Below the pieces are notes generated by a model. It made no database searches. It was not told the DNA's origin and saw only the letters and a program-made list of their open reading frames with translations. DNA of 64,000 bases from the NCBI GenBank assembly GCA_014529385.2, contig CM043966.1, positions 141,532,211 through 141,596,210 of the forward strand, read 5' to 3'. The DNA comes from Adiantum capillus-veneris. Taxonomy: Eukaryota; Streptophyta; Polypodiopsida; Polypodiales; Pteridaceae. The position numbers and the translations under genes were made by a program. Of this stretch, positions 12,041 through 24,124 are shown piece after piece (position 1 is the first letter of the stretch; every line of letters begins with the position of its first letter).

Positions 12041-13917
12041 GAGACATTTTCAGCCATAGCCAAAAATTGTTTGAAGCACATAAAAACTTCGGACTTCGCT
12101 TTAAGCGGAAATACCCATGCATGCCTGGAGTAATCATCAATGAAAGTCACGAAGTACAGGTAATTGCCCAAGGACGGAGTTTGCATGGGCCCACAAACAT
12201 CACTATGCACAAGCTGCAACCTGCATGTGGCCCTAACTGAACCATCCTTTGGAAACTTAGAACGCTGCATTTTACCCAGAATACAGCCTTCACAAACATG
12301 TTTGACAGGTGCTTCAAGAGGCGGCAAAGAAGCAACCATATCAGATTTCTACAAACGCAGCAAACTGGCAAAATTCAGATGACCAAAACGTGCATGCCAA
12401 AGTTTTGCATCTGAAATAGCCCTTGAATCTACAACAGCATTTGCAAAATTTTGTCCACACTTGTCATACAAAGTGAGCTTATACAGCCCACGGCACAAGA
12501 GCCCAGATGCAACAATTTCATCACCAAAACTGAGATCATGAAATGTACATCTGTCATCCACAAATTTGACTACAAGTCCAAGTCTAGCAAGTGCAGATAC
12601 AGACAAAAGATTCTTCTTGATCCCAGGTACATAAAGTGCATCAACAAGTGTGAAGGAACTGCCATTAGCAGCAGTGAGCACAATCTTTCCAACTCCCTGA
12701 ACTGGATAAGAGGCGTTGTTGGCACAAGTGACTGAATTCCCATGAGGGACAGACTCGAGAGAGGTAAACAATTTACGATGTGAGGTAATGTGCTTTGTAG
12801 CACCACTGTCGAAATACCACACATGTGAATCTGCAGCAACTGACAAGCATGCATCATGGACAACAGGATTGTAAGTGCACTCTGCGCTAAAAGCCCATTC
12901 TGCATCAACATCAGCATCACAATCTCCTTTCACAGAAGACTCAACAATGGCTGCATTTGTAGTGGAACCAGCATTTGCAGTGGAACCACCCTCTTTCTTC
13001 TTAGCCTCTTTGGCCTTCAACTTAGGACACGACTTGATCAAGTGATCATTGGCTTTACAATAATGGCAACGCATCTTCTTTTTGCCCTTATCACCAGAAT
13101 TGCCAGATGAAGTGCTGCCACCAGAAGCATTAGGAACAGAATTTTTGCCACTCGCAGCAGAACCATAAGAAGTGGCTGCATTACTGTTACCACCCTTTCT
13201 TTGAGAAGCAATAAAAGCTTGTTCAACTGCACGCTGCCTAGTCCTGTTTTTTCTAGAAAGTGACTCTTGCAACAGCAATGTGCATAATGCATCAAACTTG
13301 ACAACTTCAGGATTTCCTTGGGTCATCAGTCTCCAAGTACTAGCAAAAGTCTGGTAGGAATCTGGTAAGGCATCAAGAACAGTCTGCACAAGGGAACTGT
13401 CCGAAATGACTTCACCTGCAGAAATGAGTTGCTCATTGATATCCTTGACACTAGCAAGGAAAGTGTCCATATCATCTTCCTCATGCATAATCTTCGACTC
13501 TAGCTCTTTACGCAGCAAAGCAATTTTAGCCTCATTGCGGCTTGCATAAAGACCTGCTAGAATATCCCAAGCCTGTTTTGCAGATTTTGCTGAACGGATG
13601 TGAGGAATAATGGTGCGCTTCACAGACAACGCAATCAATGCATGAGCCTGCGCATCCTTAACATCCCAACGAGCTTGTTCTGCCGTAGGCAAAACAACTC
13701 TAACAGCTGCAATCCTTGCAGCAAGACCTGCAACATCCTCAACATCGCCTACATCTTCAGAACCAGGACGTACATCAATGCCCTGCACAATGTTCCAGAC
13801 ACCTTTTGACACAAGAACATGTTGCATCATATAAGCCCACATAGGGTAGTTGTCCCCATCCAACCTGTCCTCAGTAGCAAACATCGTGAACACATATGTG
13901 TTGTTGTTGTCAGCCAT
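12041..13917 (-). pseudogene. Copia gag-protease-integrase N-terminus, one nonsense codon, 3' truncated
   Basis: From ATG 13917 the minus strand encodes Gag, a zinc knuckle CHYCKANDHLIKSC, the protease motif FDSGATKHIT and the pre-integrase motif LWHARFGHLNF. An in-frame TAG follows at 12351-12349. The same frame then continues through the HVCEGC part of the integrase zinc finger, the first catalytic Asp region LVHSDVCGP and the IDDYSRHAWVFPL segment. It ends at the inversion junction (about 12040), before the second and third catalytic residues. The gag-protease part is open and better kept than in the facing copy, so it could still yield Gag. Confidence 0.92.
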
Positions 13918-14279
13918 GGTAAATGTTGCACCTGATGTGAAAACTGCCCGAAAATAGGAGAAATGGAGCGGGAACAACTTGTGCTATATAGCACAAACCG
14001 TAGAAGACTATAAGGCACCTGTTATGCAGAAAACGGCACTGACAGAAAATCTGCACAAAATGACGAAATAGCCTGTGCAGTACTGCCCGTAGTGGAAACG
14101 GAGGCCGAAATGAGCCCAAATCAAAATTCTGAGCAGACCGAGCTCTTCGAGATCCCCCAAAATATTTGTCGACCTGCGAAAGCTCGCCAAAGCTCACTGA
14201 AATCGGAGAAAGTGAGCAGGTGTGTGTTGGAGCAGCTGGCGACTAAGCCCGGGAGGACGTGACCTGCTCTGATACCAAT

Positions 14280-14506
14280 TGTTGGAATTAGGGTTGCAGA
14301 GAAACACACACAGCTTGGAGAAGACGAAGGAAGCTCAAGGCACACAATAGAGAGTGTGTTACTTAGTGTGCAATGGAAAGATAGATAGCCCTAGAGTGAT
14401 GGGCGTATATACAATGCACGGGGGAAAAAACCTCCTAAAGAGGGAAAAAATGCCTCGGCGGTCCTAGTGTGTTCACACACATCACTACCACATGTATATG
14501 GTAACA
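14280..14506 (-). repeat. Copia 5' LTR (right copy)
   Basis: 227 bp; on the plus strand it runs TGTTGGAATT...GGTAACA. The neighbouring primer-binding site (about 14266-14279 on minus) reads TTGGTATCAGAGCAGG. Its outer edge at 14506 abuts gypsy LTR sequence at 14507 with no gap. Confidence 0.92.
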
Positions 14507-15250
14507 GGAATTTGTCAAAATAGACAGCGCCATTGCGTCCGGAACGCCCAAAAATCCCATTCTACAATGTCAAAGTGCTCAAATCCGACCTCAAATGAGC
14601 AGTTTAGGGCCAAAAAATGCTCCAAAACAGCAAAAACACACTTGCGACTGTTCCTCCTCTCTTCTCCACGTTTTTTCTGGTTTTCTCTCTATTTTTTTAG
14701 TTCCCACACTTAGCTTTATTAGTTGAGCACCCGTGGCCTTTTAGATGACCTCAAACGGACCCCGAACACGCCAAAAACTGACCTCGCAGTGAATAGTTGT
14801 CACCTTTTTGCATCATCTGCACACCTGGCACTAAGATTTCCCCAATAATGCATCCCACCACCACGTGAAGTGGCCCCAAAGTATGGTCCTCATGATGACA
14901 TTTTTGCATAATTATCACAAGAAAACATCCACGTTGTGTCCGTACTCATCCACGTGCAAGTATTGACCCCGTTCAGCCTCCTGATGCCACTAGATGCCAT
15001 CTGATGCACCTACTTACCTCATGTCGTCGGCCCGCGGATAGCTTCCTCGAGAATTTTTACGTGCTACCAACTCCTCCTTATTGTAGATGGTAATAGTGAA
15101 AATCGATGCACTATGTACATGGTGTCCTACCTGTAGACATGTGGGCCCCCCGTAACCACCTGGCTCTGGAAAATGGGCAATCCTTTATTCGATGCACCAT
15201 GCGTATGTATGTAAATATGCACAATCCCTTGCTCCAAAAAACTCCTGACA
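14507..15250 (-). repeat. Partial 3' LTR of element A
   Basis: The LTR start (TGTCAGGAG on minus) is at 15250. About the last 380 bp of the LTR, compared with the other copies, are missing beyond 14507. It matches 19035-19752 at about 97% by eye. Confidence 0.88.
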
Positions 15251-15258
15251 TAATTTGC

Positions 15259-15290
15259 CCATCCCCTAGCCTGCTAGAGCATTCATGCTC
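15259..15290 (-). promoter_or_regulatory. Hairpin and polypurine tract before the 3' LTR of A
   Basis: On minus, the 14-nt palindrome GAGCATGAATGCTC (15290-15277) is followed by a GGGGATGGGCAAA tract next to the LTR. The same arrangement occurs in elements B and C. Confidence 0.75.
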
Positions 15291-15303
15291 AGCAGCAACA
15301 ACA

Positions 15304-17608
15304 CTAGTAGACGCTCATTCCACCTGGATCCCACACAAAAACACTTGGCATTCCTTGCATCAAGAGCTTAATCAAGCTTCCACCTGGTTCCCAAGGAAAA
15401 CGTTTAGAGATGCCATATATCAACTTTGCATCAAGAAAACCATCAGTTACTTTGGCATAGACCTGCATGTGCAAATAAATCTCCTTCTCCATAGCTGAGA
15501 TGTCTCCACTGATCATTTGTGTCATCAATTCCTGCTTCTTTGACAATTCAACCTTGGTTTGCATCAGCCCTTCAATCACTTCATAAGGCCCTTCACTTTC
15601 ATCCTCAACTTCATTTGCAAATGTGATTAAACCAGACTCCTGGATTTCTTTATCCATCAAAAGAAATGCAACATCAGCATCCTCATCACTGCTGGTAGTG
15701 CTATCACTGTCCTCATCTATCACCGTGGAAGAGTCTTCATCACTAGACCCATCCTCATCTTCATAAAGCTCCTCTAATCGTTTCCTTGTGTCCATATTTT
15801 ATAGCTTCTTGGCACCTGTCTTTCCATAGAGGCTAATCGTACCATGTCGCCAATCTTGAACAGCTCCCACTACACGTAACCATGGTCTACCCAGTATAAT
15901 AGGATATGCTCCCAACGCTGCTGGCATCACATGAAAATCAACCACTGCCTTTGCATCATATGCCTCCACTTCTAAGCTCTTTACAACACCCAAGCATTTT
16001 ACTTTTTGATGGTTTGCCAATCTGATCTGAAAACCTGACACCCCAGCCACTGTGAGACCCATCTTCTCAACGCATGAGTGTGTTATGACGCATATTTGGG
16101 CTCCGCCATCCACATAACCTTGTCCCAAATTTTTCCTTTTATGCCACACATCTACTATTGGACAAATGTCTGGTAGCTCATCCATTGCCAACACCTTTAC
16201 TGAACCTCTCTCTGGCTCTTTCTCCATTGGGTTAACCATCCTCTTCCACTGTCGCTTTAGCTTAGGCACCATCTCTATAAGCTGCCCAAAAGTAACATCT
16301 GCCTTTCTACTCGTCAGATCCTCCTTCAAGTCATAGCTTAATTTCCCATCCCCTAGTGGAAAATTTGAAACATGAAACTTTCGACGAGCTCTCCTTTTCC
16401 TCTTGGCCTTGACATCCTCGCCTTCATGGCTCTTTCCTTTCTTCTTACTAGGACCTGGGGCACTTCTTCCTTCCTTATCCTCTGTGGTCCTCTTCCCAAT
16501 AGGCATCACTAATGTATCCTCTAGCTTTGATGCCTTCTCCAAGGTGACTACACTTAGCACTTTTGTCTTTCCCTTTTCCTCCTGGGTCAGTCCACTGGTT
16601 CCTTCGTCTCCCTTAATTTCGATGCTATAATCATTTGACCTAGTTAGCACCTGTCTTGGCAATGGATACATGTCTCCCCCCATCCTTGGTGGCTTATCAC
16701 ATTGCGGGCTGATGTGTCCCAACTCTCCACAATTATAACATGTGGGCGTCTGCCTCCAGAACCTACCATTGCTTTGTCCAGCACAATTCCTGGGTCTTTC
16801 TTCACCTCCTGGCTGATTTGCAAACCTCCCTCGACCTCGATTATTTCCCACTTGGCCTAGCATGTTTAGGCTGAGATTATTCATTAAATTTACCACTTGC
16901 CTCATGTCTTGCCTTAGCCCATCATCTTGCAATGCTGTAGTGACCACTGCCGGCATAACCTGAGGAGTAACAGAAACCGCTGGTTCATGATGTACCCCTG
17001 GCATGTGACCTTGTAAAGAGTCCATAGGCTGAAATTCAGACCTCATGGGCAAAGACTCCACCCCTAGCTGGCTCATTTTCCTCAGCTTCCACTCTTTGTT
17101 CCTTGCTACCCCCAATGCATCTTCATATGTCCTAGGCTTCTTTAGCTCCACTCTCCAACGTATATTCTCCCAAAGACCAGCCAAGAACCTGTCCTTCTTC
17201 ATCATGTCAGGTGGTGGCACCTGTGATGCTAAGGCCTTGCACATTCGCTCCCATGCCAATGAAAACTTACGTGTGTACGCATCTACTGGCTCACCTTCCT
17301 TTTGCACTAAAGCCTGTACTTCTTGCCACACTTTGTTAGGATCTTCTATCTTCACAAACTCCACTTCCAACCCATGTCGTAGATTGTCTCAACTCAACCT
17401 TACAGGTGGATCAGCCACACGCAACTCCTCTTCAAATTCTTTAGACCAAACTCGTGCATCACTCTTCAAACAAATTTGGAGAAGGCGTAACATCTGCGTA
17501 GGGTCATGAATCTGGTTGCTAATGCAAGCAACCTCCATCTTTTTTTAAAAAAAATTCTTCCACATCTTCATCACTTCTTCCATGAAACTCCGGATAAGAG
17601 AAAGCCAT
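15304..17608 (-). pseudogene. Gypsy gag-protease of element A (multiple breaks)
   Basis: Homologous along its length to the intact ORF of element B. ATG at 17608 (product begins MAFSYPEF). Breaks compared with B are a frameshift in the T/A homopolymers at about 17539-17555, a Trp to stop (TGA) change near 17388, and a Tyr to stop (TAA) change at about 15797. Between them lies a 523-codon open stretch with the retrotransposon Gag domain, the zinc knuckle CYNCGELGHISPQC (about 16725), a basic Lys/Arg segment, and the protease with active-site motif VDGGAQICVIT and flap/C-terminal motif IILGRPWL. After the protease an acidic Ser/Asp/Glu stretch precedes a C-terminal tail of about 60 residues and no RT domain. 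Confidence 0.9.
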
Positions 17609-18654
17609 GGCTACCCAAGTTATAATGCTTTGAGAACCCCTTCGAACACACGTGCAAGAACCCAAAACTTCTCACTACCCAATCCCCAGAAACTTCAATG
17701 GAGCTCAACTTTAGATAAGGACAAACACATGCACATCAAATGAGTTTTCATAGTTAATCATCGGAATGACAACAGGCAAAGGACATTCCAGGATCTCTCG
17801 TAAGCTTCTTGGTCCGAACATAAAGACTATGCGCTGCTGGAAAAAAATCTTCCTGGACACATGAACATTTATCTGGATTCTTTGAGTTAAATGAAAAGGA
17901 GTGAATTGAGGGCCATTTTGATCATCCATTAAAGCCAACCATGAAGCTCCCAAGGAGGCACACCTGACTTAACCTCTGATTTTGCCAAAATTTCAGCAAC
18001 ATAACAGCATAAATGGCTCAAAAGACCAAAAAACTAGCCATCATAACTTGGAAAAATTTTGGCAGAGTTTCCCCAGAAATAGAGCAGTAGGAACCCAAAA
18101 TATAGACTGTATATGTATGCATAAACTGTCAACAATAGAACCCGAGCATCAAGTAGGACTCACTAGTACATAGCCTATGGCGAGGTCACAAAAAGGGTGC
18201 TCCAGCTACCTATATCACCGAAAGGATCTCCACATTTGAGAATCCCTCAGCTCAATAAAAACCTCATGCTATCGACCCTCACACGAAGGCTAATGCAAAT
18301 CGCGTATAGTCAAGTCTCAGAAATGACTATCTTCCAGACCAAGTCTCAGAAATGGTTGGGACTGCCAAATACAACCAAGTATGGCTCCACAAATGCGTAC
18401 AATGGCAGTTTCCACAAGTAACGTACAATCCAGCAGACAATGCGCTCAAATAGGCGCCAAGTGATGCATACCCACAACAACTGCAAGTGACATCACTGCT
18501 AGTATATCACTGTACTCCAGCTACCTGTACCTGTGTGAATCACCTGTACCTGTACCTGTCCCTCTAACCTGTAACCTGTAGCCCTGAATCTCGAAGCTTG
18601 AAGCTCGAAGCAGAAGCTACTCGAAGAAGATCCTCCGTGGGGGCGCCAAAAGAA
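17609..18654 (-). other. Leader of element A with primer-binding site
   Basis: About 1 kb between 5' LTR and gag, without a clear ORF conserved with B. On minus the primer-binding site at about 18648-18632 starts TGGCGCCCCC, followed by a short run of CAGGT-type repeats (about 18517-18575). The homologous run is longer in element B. Confidence 0.75.
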
Positions 18655-19752
18655 TGTGAGCGGGATGGAAACACACACAACGCTTCTATAATGACCCAAC
18701 ACACACTCTTGGGATGATACACACACATTATGGGGCACCACTCGGCTTACACAACCAGCCTGGCCGAAACAGGAAACACACAGACGGAGTGAGAAGAGAG
18801 AGATTTCCCACTTGCCCACTCAACACTCACACATACACACTCACACACACTCTCTCAATTCAGCTCAAAGGAGGTAAATTGTTGTTGTTTAGACTCAATG
18901 AAGCTCAGCCCAACACCAATGGGGCAAATAGTTTACACAGTATTGAGGAAATATACCAGATACAACCACAAAGTTAAGCAGAGGCTTCACTCACCGAAGA
19001 AGATTACACAGAAAAATAGCAGAAAATCTGTGAGGAATTTGGCAAAATGGACAGCGCCATTGCGTCTGAAATGCCCAAAAACCACAGTCTACAATGTCAA
19101 AGTGCTCAAATCCGACCCCGGATGAGCAGTTTAGGGCCAAAAAATGCTCCAAAAACAGCAAAAACACACTTGCGGCTGTTCCTCCTCTCTTCTCCACGTT
19201 TTTTCTGGTCTTGTCTCTGTTTTTTCAGTTCCCACACTTAGCTTTATTAGTTGGGCACCCGTGGCCTTTTAGATGACCTCAAACGGACCCCGAACATGCC
19301 AAAAACTGACCTCGCAGTGCATAGTTGTCACCTTTTTGCATCATCCGCACACCTGGCACTCAGCTTTCCCCAATAATGCATCCCGCCACCACGTGAAGTG
19401 GCCCCAAAGTATGGTCCTCATGATGACATTTCTGCATAATTATCACAAGAAAACATCCACGTTGTGTCCGTACTCATCCACGTGCAAGTATTGACCCCGT
19501 TTAGCCTCCTGACGCCACTAGATGCCATCTGACGCACCTGCTTACCTCATGTCGTTGGCCCGCGGATAGCTTTCTCGAGAAGTTTTACGTGCTACCAACT
19601 CCTCCTTATTGTAGAAAAAACACACTGGTACTGGTAATAGTGAAAATCGATGCACTATGTACATGGTGTCCTACCTGTAGACATGTGGGCCCCCCGTAAC
19701 CACCTGGCTCTCGAAAATGGGCAATCCTTTATTCGATGCACCATGCGTGTGT
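18655..19752 (-). repeat. 5' LTR of element A (outer end truncated)
   Basis: The inner end (TGTGAGCGGG on plus) is at 18655. Homology with the other LTR copies stops at about 19752, about 45 bp short of the LTR start, where LINE-like sequence begins. Confidence 0.88.
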
Positions 19753-21480
19753 ATATTTTTATGGAAAAATAACACGAAATCTTCCAGGCCATGGCAATGG
19801 GCCCATTGGGAATCCATTGCTCGACCGGGGAATCAAGGAGGCCTTGGAATTCTCAACCCTATGGCCCATACAAAAGCTTGTTGCACCAAATTTGTTGTTT
19901 CCTTGGCTAAACAGGATCAAGTTTGGGCTGTCATGGTTAGAAGCAGCTAAACTTGGCTCGAAGGGTGGAAAGTGGAGAGGGGTGGAGGTTCATGACAAAC
20001 TGTTAGTCCCGGCGTGGTCTACCTTAAGACTGGGGGGCAGCTCAGGAGAATTGGTAAGAAAATGCAATAGAAGAGTAGGAGTCTTAAAGTGGGGGGAAGA
20101 AGACAAATACTTCAAGAACTCCATTCTGCATTGATCCCCCTGGCTTTTTAAAGTTGTAGATCCGCCACAAACTCCCTATTAGATTGAGAGAGCCAGGAAG
20201 CTGAATAATAAGGGTCTGAAGCGACTTGGGCACTTCTTGGACAGTGGCAACAAGAGTTGGAAAACCATTAACCTTATGGTTACCCAGGACCAACTTAATA
20301 GCTTGGAGGTCTTGCTTCTCCACAAAGTGATGAAAGAGCTTGACAAACTAGTGATGCCAATCTGTGATTCGGAGTTGGACTGGAATGCCTGGAAATGGCC
20401 CGGAAGCAGTCTCTTGTGGAAACCCCATACTAAAAGAATTTATCAGACAATGATGCAAAAGAAGAATTGGTCTAGTCCCCCTTAACAAGATATGGAAAAA
20501 TCAATGGACGGAGGAAAGGTGGGAGCATGTAATGGAGAACATATGGAAGCCAAAGGTTCAGCAACACATGAAGGTTTTCTTATGGAAGGTTATTTGGGGT
20601 GCTCTACCGACGAGGGTGAAGATTCAGGAGAGAGGGATTGGGTCAGATCGATGCGTGGGGTGCAGGTTGGCTAGTGAAGATCTGGCCCACCTATTCATGG
20701 ACTGCCCAACTATCAAAGGCCTCGCAGGGAAAATATGAAAGTGGGTCCAAAGAACATGGAAAATTAGTTTTTTCAAGACTGACCTATTCCTTGGAGGTAA
20801 GAATTCAGGTAGTCCTGCAATCCTCGTCAGCACTACCGACGGGGGTGAAGATTTAGGAGAGAGGGATTGGGTCAGATCGATGCTTGGGGTGCAGGTTGGC
20901 TAGTGAAGATCTGGCCCACCTATTCATGGGCTGCCCAACTATCAAAGGCCTTGCAGGGAAAATACGAAAGTGGGTCCAAAGAACATGGAAAATTAGTTTT
21001 TTCAAGACTGACCTATTCCTTGGAGGTAAGAATTCAGGTAGTCTGCAATCCTCGTCAGCACTTAGATAGTCAGATACTTCTTCTTACATAATGTATGACA
21101 GACAAGGAACCGCCGTGTTTTTGAAGGAGGTTTTGAGGTGGCAAGCTTCGTAAAAATTATACAAGAAAGCAAAGTGCTAATATGGACACTCGGGTGCAAG
21201 CAACACTCGGAGGATTGGTCTAGGACTACTTCTGCCTTGTTTTCAATAAATGGAATGCCTAAGATGGGGGCAAATCTTGGCCATTGGTAAATAAATGATC
21301 TGAGAATGACAAGATTATGGACCTTGTGTATCAAGGATGAGAGGGCGGGTTGGTAGGGGTGGCTGCCCTGATAGCCGATGTAATCATGGTCCCTGGATGA
21401 TGTCATGGCTTAACATGAGCATGACAAGACCTTGTAATTTTTTGAGTTGTTCAATATAATTCACTCACAATTGTGAGTTT
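19753..21480 (+). pseudogene. L1-like LINE, 3' end of ORF2 (relic)
   Basis: Reading across several frames, the plus strand shows the plant LINE signature GGLGILNPMAHTKA (about 19840). Further on is the zf-RVT domain: VFLWKVIWGALPTR, then C-x2-C in RCVGC and H-x4-C in AHLFMDC (20575-20710). These belong to the region after the RT of plant L1-type elements. Stops and frameshifts are frequent, and the element lacks endonuclease and the RT core. The end is set near the T-rich/A-rich stretch at about 21480, and there is no clear poly-A tail. It starts abruptly at the broken end of gypsy A. Confidence 0.75.
20604..21060 (+). repeat. 229-bp tandem duplication inside the LINE relic
   Basis: The zf-RVT-coding segment starting CTACCGACGAGGGTGAAG at 20604 recurs at 20833 with a handful of substitutions. 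The duplication therefore happened after insertion of the LINE. Confidence 0.92.
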
Positions 21481-21752
21481 TTTTTTTTAAAAGATCTCAT
21501 TGACCTTGTGTAAATGGGTTCTTCCATTTCTTTTGTTGCAACATGAGACTTTGAAACACGCTTCCATTTCTTGTTGAAAGGTTCGTGGGAGATAAAATCC
21601 TTTGACTAATGTCCGTGTTTCCTTTTGGCTCTACCCAACTTCTTTTCCCTTCTTGATTGAGGATTCTTGATGATGTTGTAACTGGTCTTGGCTTCTTGTA
21701 GAAGGCAGGGCAATGTTGCCCTCTACGAGTACATGCTCGCAGGCGCGCGCGT
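21481..21752. other. Short interval, no feature recognised
   Basis: Between the LINE relic and the AC microsatellite. No ORF with a recognisable motif on either strand. Confidence 0.5.

Positions 21753-21811
<59 letters not shown>
21753..21811. repeat. (AC)n microsatellite
   Basis: About 29 AC units, next to a GCGCGC patch. Confidence 0.97.
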
Positions 21812-21815
<4 letters not shown>

Positions 21816-24124
21816 ATATGACATACTGCTATGTCTCTTTGCTATCTCGCATACACACGCACACGCACACTCACACATACAATATATATAATATACATAC
21901 TATTGGCATATCCAGCCAAAAAATAACTACCATGAAAGGGCACAATTTTTTAGTAAAAAACTCACACTTAAAAAATACAAAAATAAAAATGGACAACATG
22001 CCACCAGAATTCTACTAATCCTTTACCATGACACTGGCAACTACATCATTAGCAGATGAATGATGGATGGGACGAGACAAAACGAAAGCTGGCTCTAAGA
22101 AGATCATAACTGGTGTTTTAATAAAAAACAAGCCGTATGCCTTTTTTGTAATCATCTCCAATATGTAACAGTTTTTTCCTTTGTGTGGAATTCATCAAAG
22201 AATGTATAAAACCTTTGAATAAATAAAGATCCCCAGTGTGTCAAAGATAATATCTTTTAGTATTTTGCATATTGGTGGTAAGGGATAATCCTATATGGCT
22301 AATGATTATTTTTAGCAACGTCTGGTTGGTGTCTCTACATTCCCAAAAATAAAAAACTCACGCATGGCTCAATTAATGCACCGCTTGCATCGTTTTTCTA
22401 TAAATAAACACTGCGCATGAGTCTCGAACGCACACGATGTTGCCTGGCTTTGTAGAACACACACACACACAGAGTGTGTATTATCAATTGCTAGCAATAA
22501 CGCTCACCTATACTCTACATAAACTACCCCTTGGGCTACAGCAAGCGCACACACCCTCCTTCTCCTCCAACGGCTGCCCCTTGGGCTACAACATGCGCAC
22601 ATACCATCCTTATCAACCAACGAAAGCAAGTGTGAAGAGAACAAGATCTGCTCTATGAGCCTCTAGTTGCAAACAAACAAGTATCGGACGGATTGAGTGT
22701 TCACTCCTCGGCATACTACATAAGGTAAATGATGGCGTTTTTTCTCAAAATCGCACACACACAGTTGAAATAAGAAGCACACGGGGTGGCGATTCCACTC
22801 CCATTTACACACACATGAGGTGTTTAAAGGTCTATGTATATAGCCATTATTAAAAATCTGGCATTAAAGTTGCGCATAGACATAAGAGAGCAGTTGTAAC
22901 ATATGTAGTGCCGATTTTCCATAGTTATATAACATAAACTTACTCACATAAACACATGCACGTGCATACTTATAAAGGTTTTTTATTTGGATTTCACACA
23001 CACACGCATGCACAGGCATATACACACACACATGCACAGGCATATACACAAAAATCCACACAACACACAGGGAAGGTTTTCAAAAAGATAAACACAATAG
23101 CACATATGCACATACAAAGGTAAATATACAATCATACTCATAGTGTATCATTAACATAAAACATAGATGATAATAGTGGTTAAACATAGTAATAATCATC
23201 ATCCTAAAGCTAATACCTATCATAAAAATATCATTTGAAGGGTTGTGCATTGACAAATTGCAGAATCTTGGGCAATAAGCGTATACAATGACAACGGCAA
23301 GTAATAACCGGGTAGTGCGGTACATGTATTTTGAATAATTACATAAGTTTCTTTTTGATCAAGTACTTAAACGAGGGTTCTGTTTTGTATTAAGTGCTTT
23401 ACTTCAGGAAGGTTTGAATTCCAAAAAAACCCCATAAGATTTCTAATAATTAGTAAGCATGAATGTAGATGTTGGTAAAAATATGGATCATTGGTTATGA
23501 CAACCTTCTGTGAGGAAGAAAGTCAGTGTTTACTTTTGTCTTTTTTTTATAAAAAGAGTGATGTTACAAACAAAATGCTGCCAAAATTTTTACAATTTAA
23601 GAAACACATCTCTAATGTAGAGAAAATATCATAAGTAAACAACGCTTTGGTTGATTCTCTAGGAGAAAATTGAGAGTTTATACCATAGAATGTAACATAT
23701 GGTGGACTCATACAAAGATATGTTGGTATATTCATAAATGCTTATAAAGTGGGGCAAGAGATAGGACTCTTACATAGGATATTAACCACATGTGTCTAAT
23801 TATTGTTGATAAACAGGGTTATAGGCAGACGGCTAGGATGAGCATCACTCGGGACATATTTAAGCTACAATAGATTCGGGACAAGCTCATGGCTGCACCT
23901 AGTAGGCAAAAGAAAACCAAGTCAATAGCAATTAGGGACCTTATCTCCAAACCATGTAAACCCATCAAAATTTTCAAAGACCGTAATAGACCCTACTTAC
24001 ATAGACGAGCTAAAGAAAACATAATATATATGTAGGAGTATGGTTGGGGTCTGGGATGTGACAACGATAACAAGCAGTGGGGTTTGTTTGAATACCTGTC
24101 ACCCATTTAGTACGAATTAGTTCT
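21812..24124 (+). repeat. Left direct repeat of the Penelope-like element
   Basis: Aligns in order with 42765-43740 and 45308-46636, about 94-95% by eye. Shared landmarks are the ATATATAATATACATAC stretch, two 50-bp CCCCTTGGGCTACA units (about 22527 and 22577), and a stretch with a small basic reading frame at about 23830-24035. Confidence 0.88.

Larger units (their letters stand above)
10184..14506. repeat. Large inverted repeat formed by two facing copia halves
   Basis: Arms 10184-12037 and 12655-14506 are 1854 and 1852 bp, in opposite orientation and about 95% identical by eye. They are separated by about 617 bp (12038-12654) of the right copy's integrase region. Both LTRs are at the outer ends and point inward. 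Confidence 0.93.
12038..14506 (-). mobile_element. Ty1/copia element, 5' half (LTR-gag-protease-partial integrase), right arm
   Basis: On the minus strand it starts with the 227-bp LTR at 14506, then the canonical primer-binding site, gag, protease, the pre-integrase domain and the first part of integrase. It ends at about 12038, where the left arm begins. The RT-RNase H part and the 3' LTR are missing. Confidence 0.93.
14507..19752 (-). mobile_element. Ty3/gypsy element A, non-autonomous (gag-protease only), decayed
   Basis: On the minus strand: partial 5' LTR (19752-18655), primer-binding site, a leader of about 1 kb, gag-protease, hairpin, polypurine tract and partial 3' LTR (15250-14507). 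The internal region of 3.4 kb has the same layout as element B at 30249-35982 and is about 95% identical by eye, and like B it has no RT, RNase H or integrase. The outer part of the 3' LTR is missing where it meets the copia LTR. The outer end of the 5' LTR is lost where the LINE relic begins. Confidence 0.9.

Noticed and set aside
15106-15498. Plus-strand ORF of 130 codons
   Set aside because: Runs antisense through the 3' LTR and gag-protease end of element A.
22527-22625. CRISPR-like repeat spacing in the direct repeats
   Set aside because: Only two 50-bp tandem units with no spacers, in a plant context.
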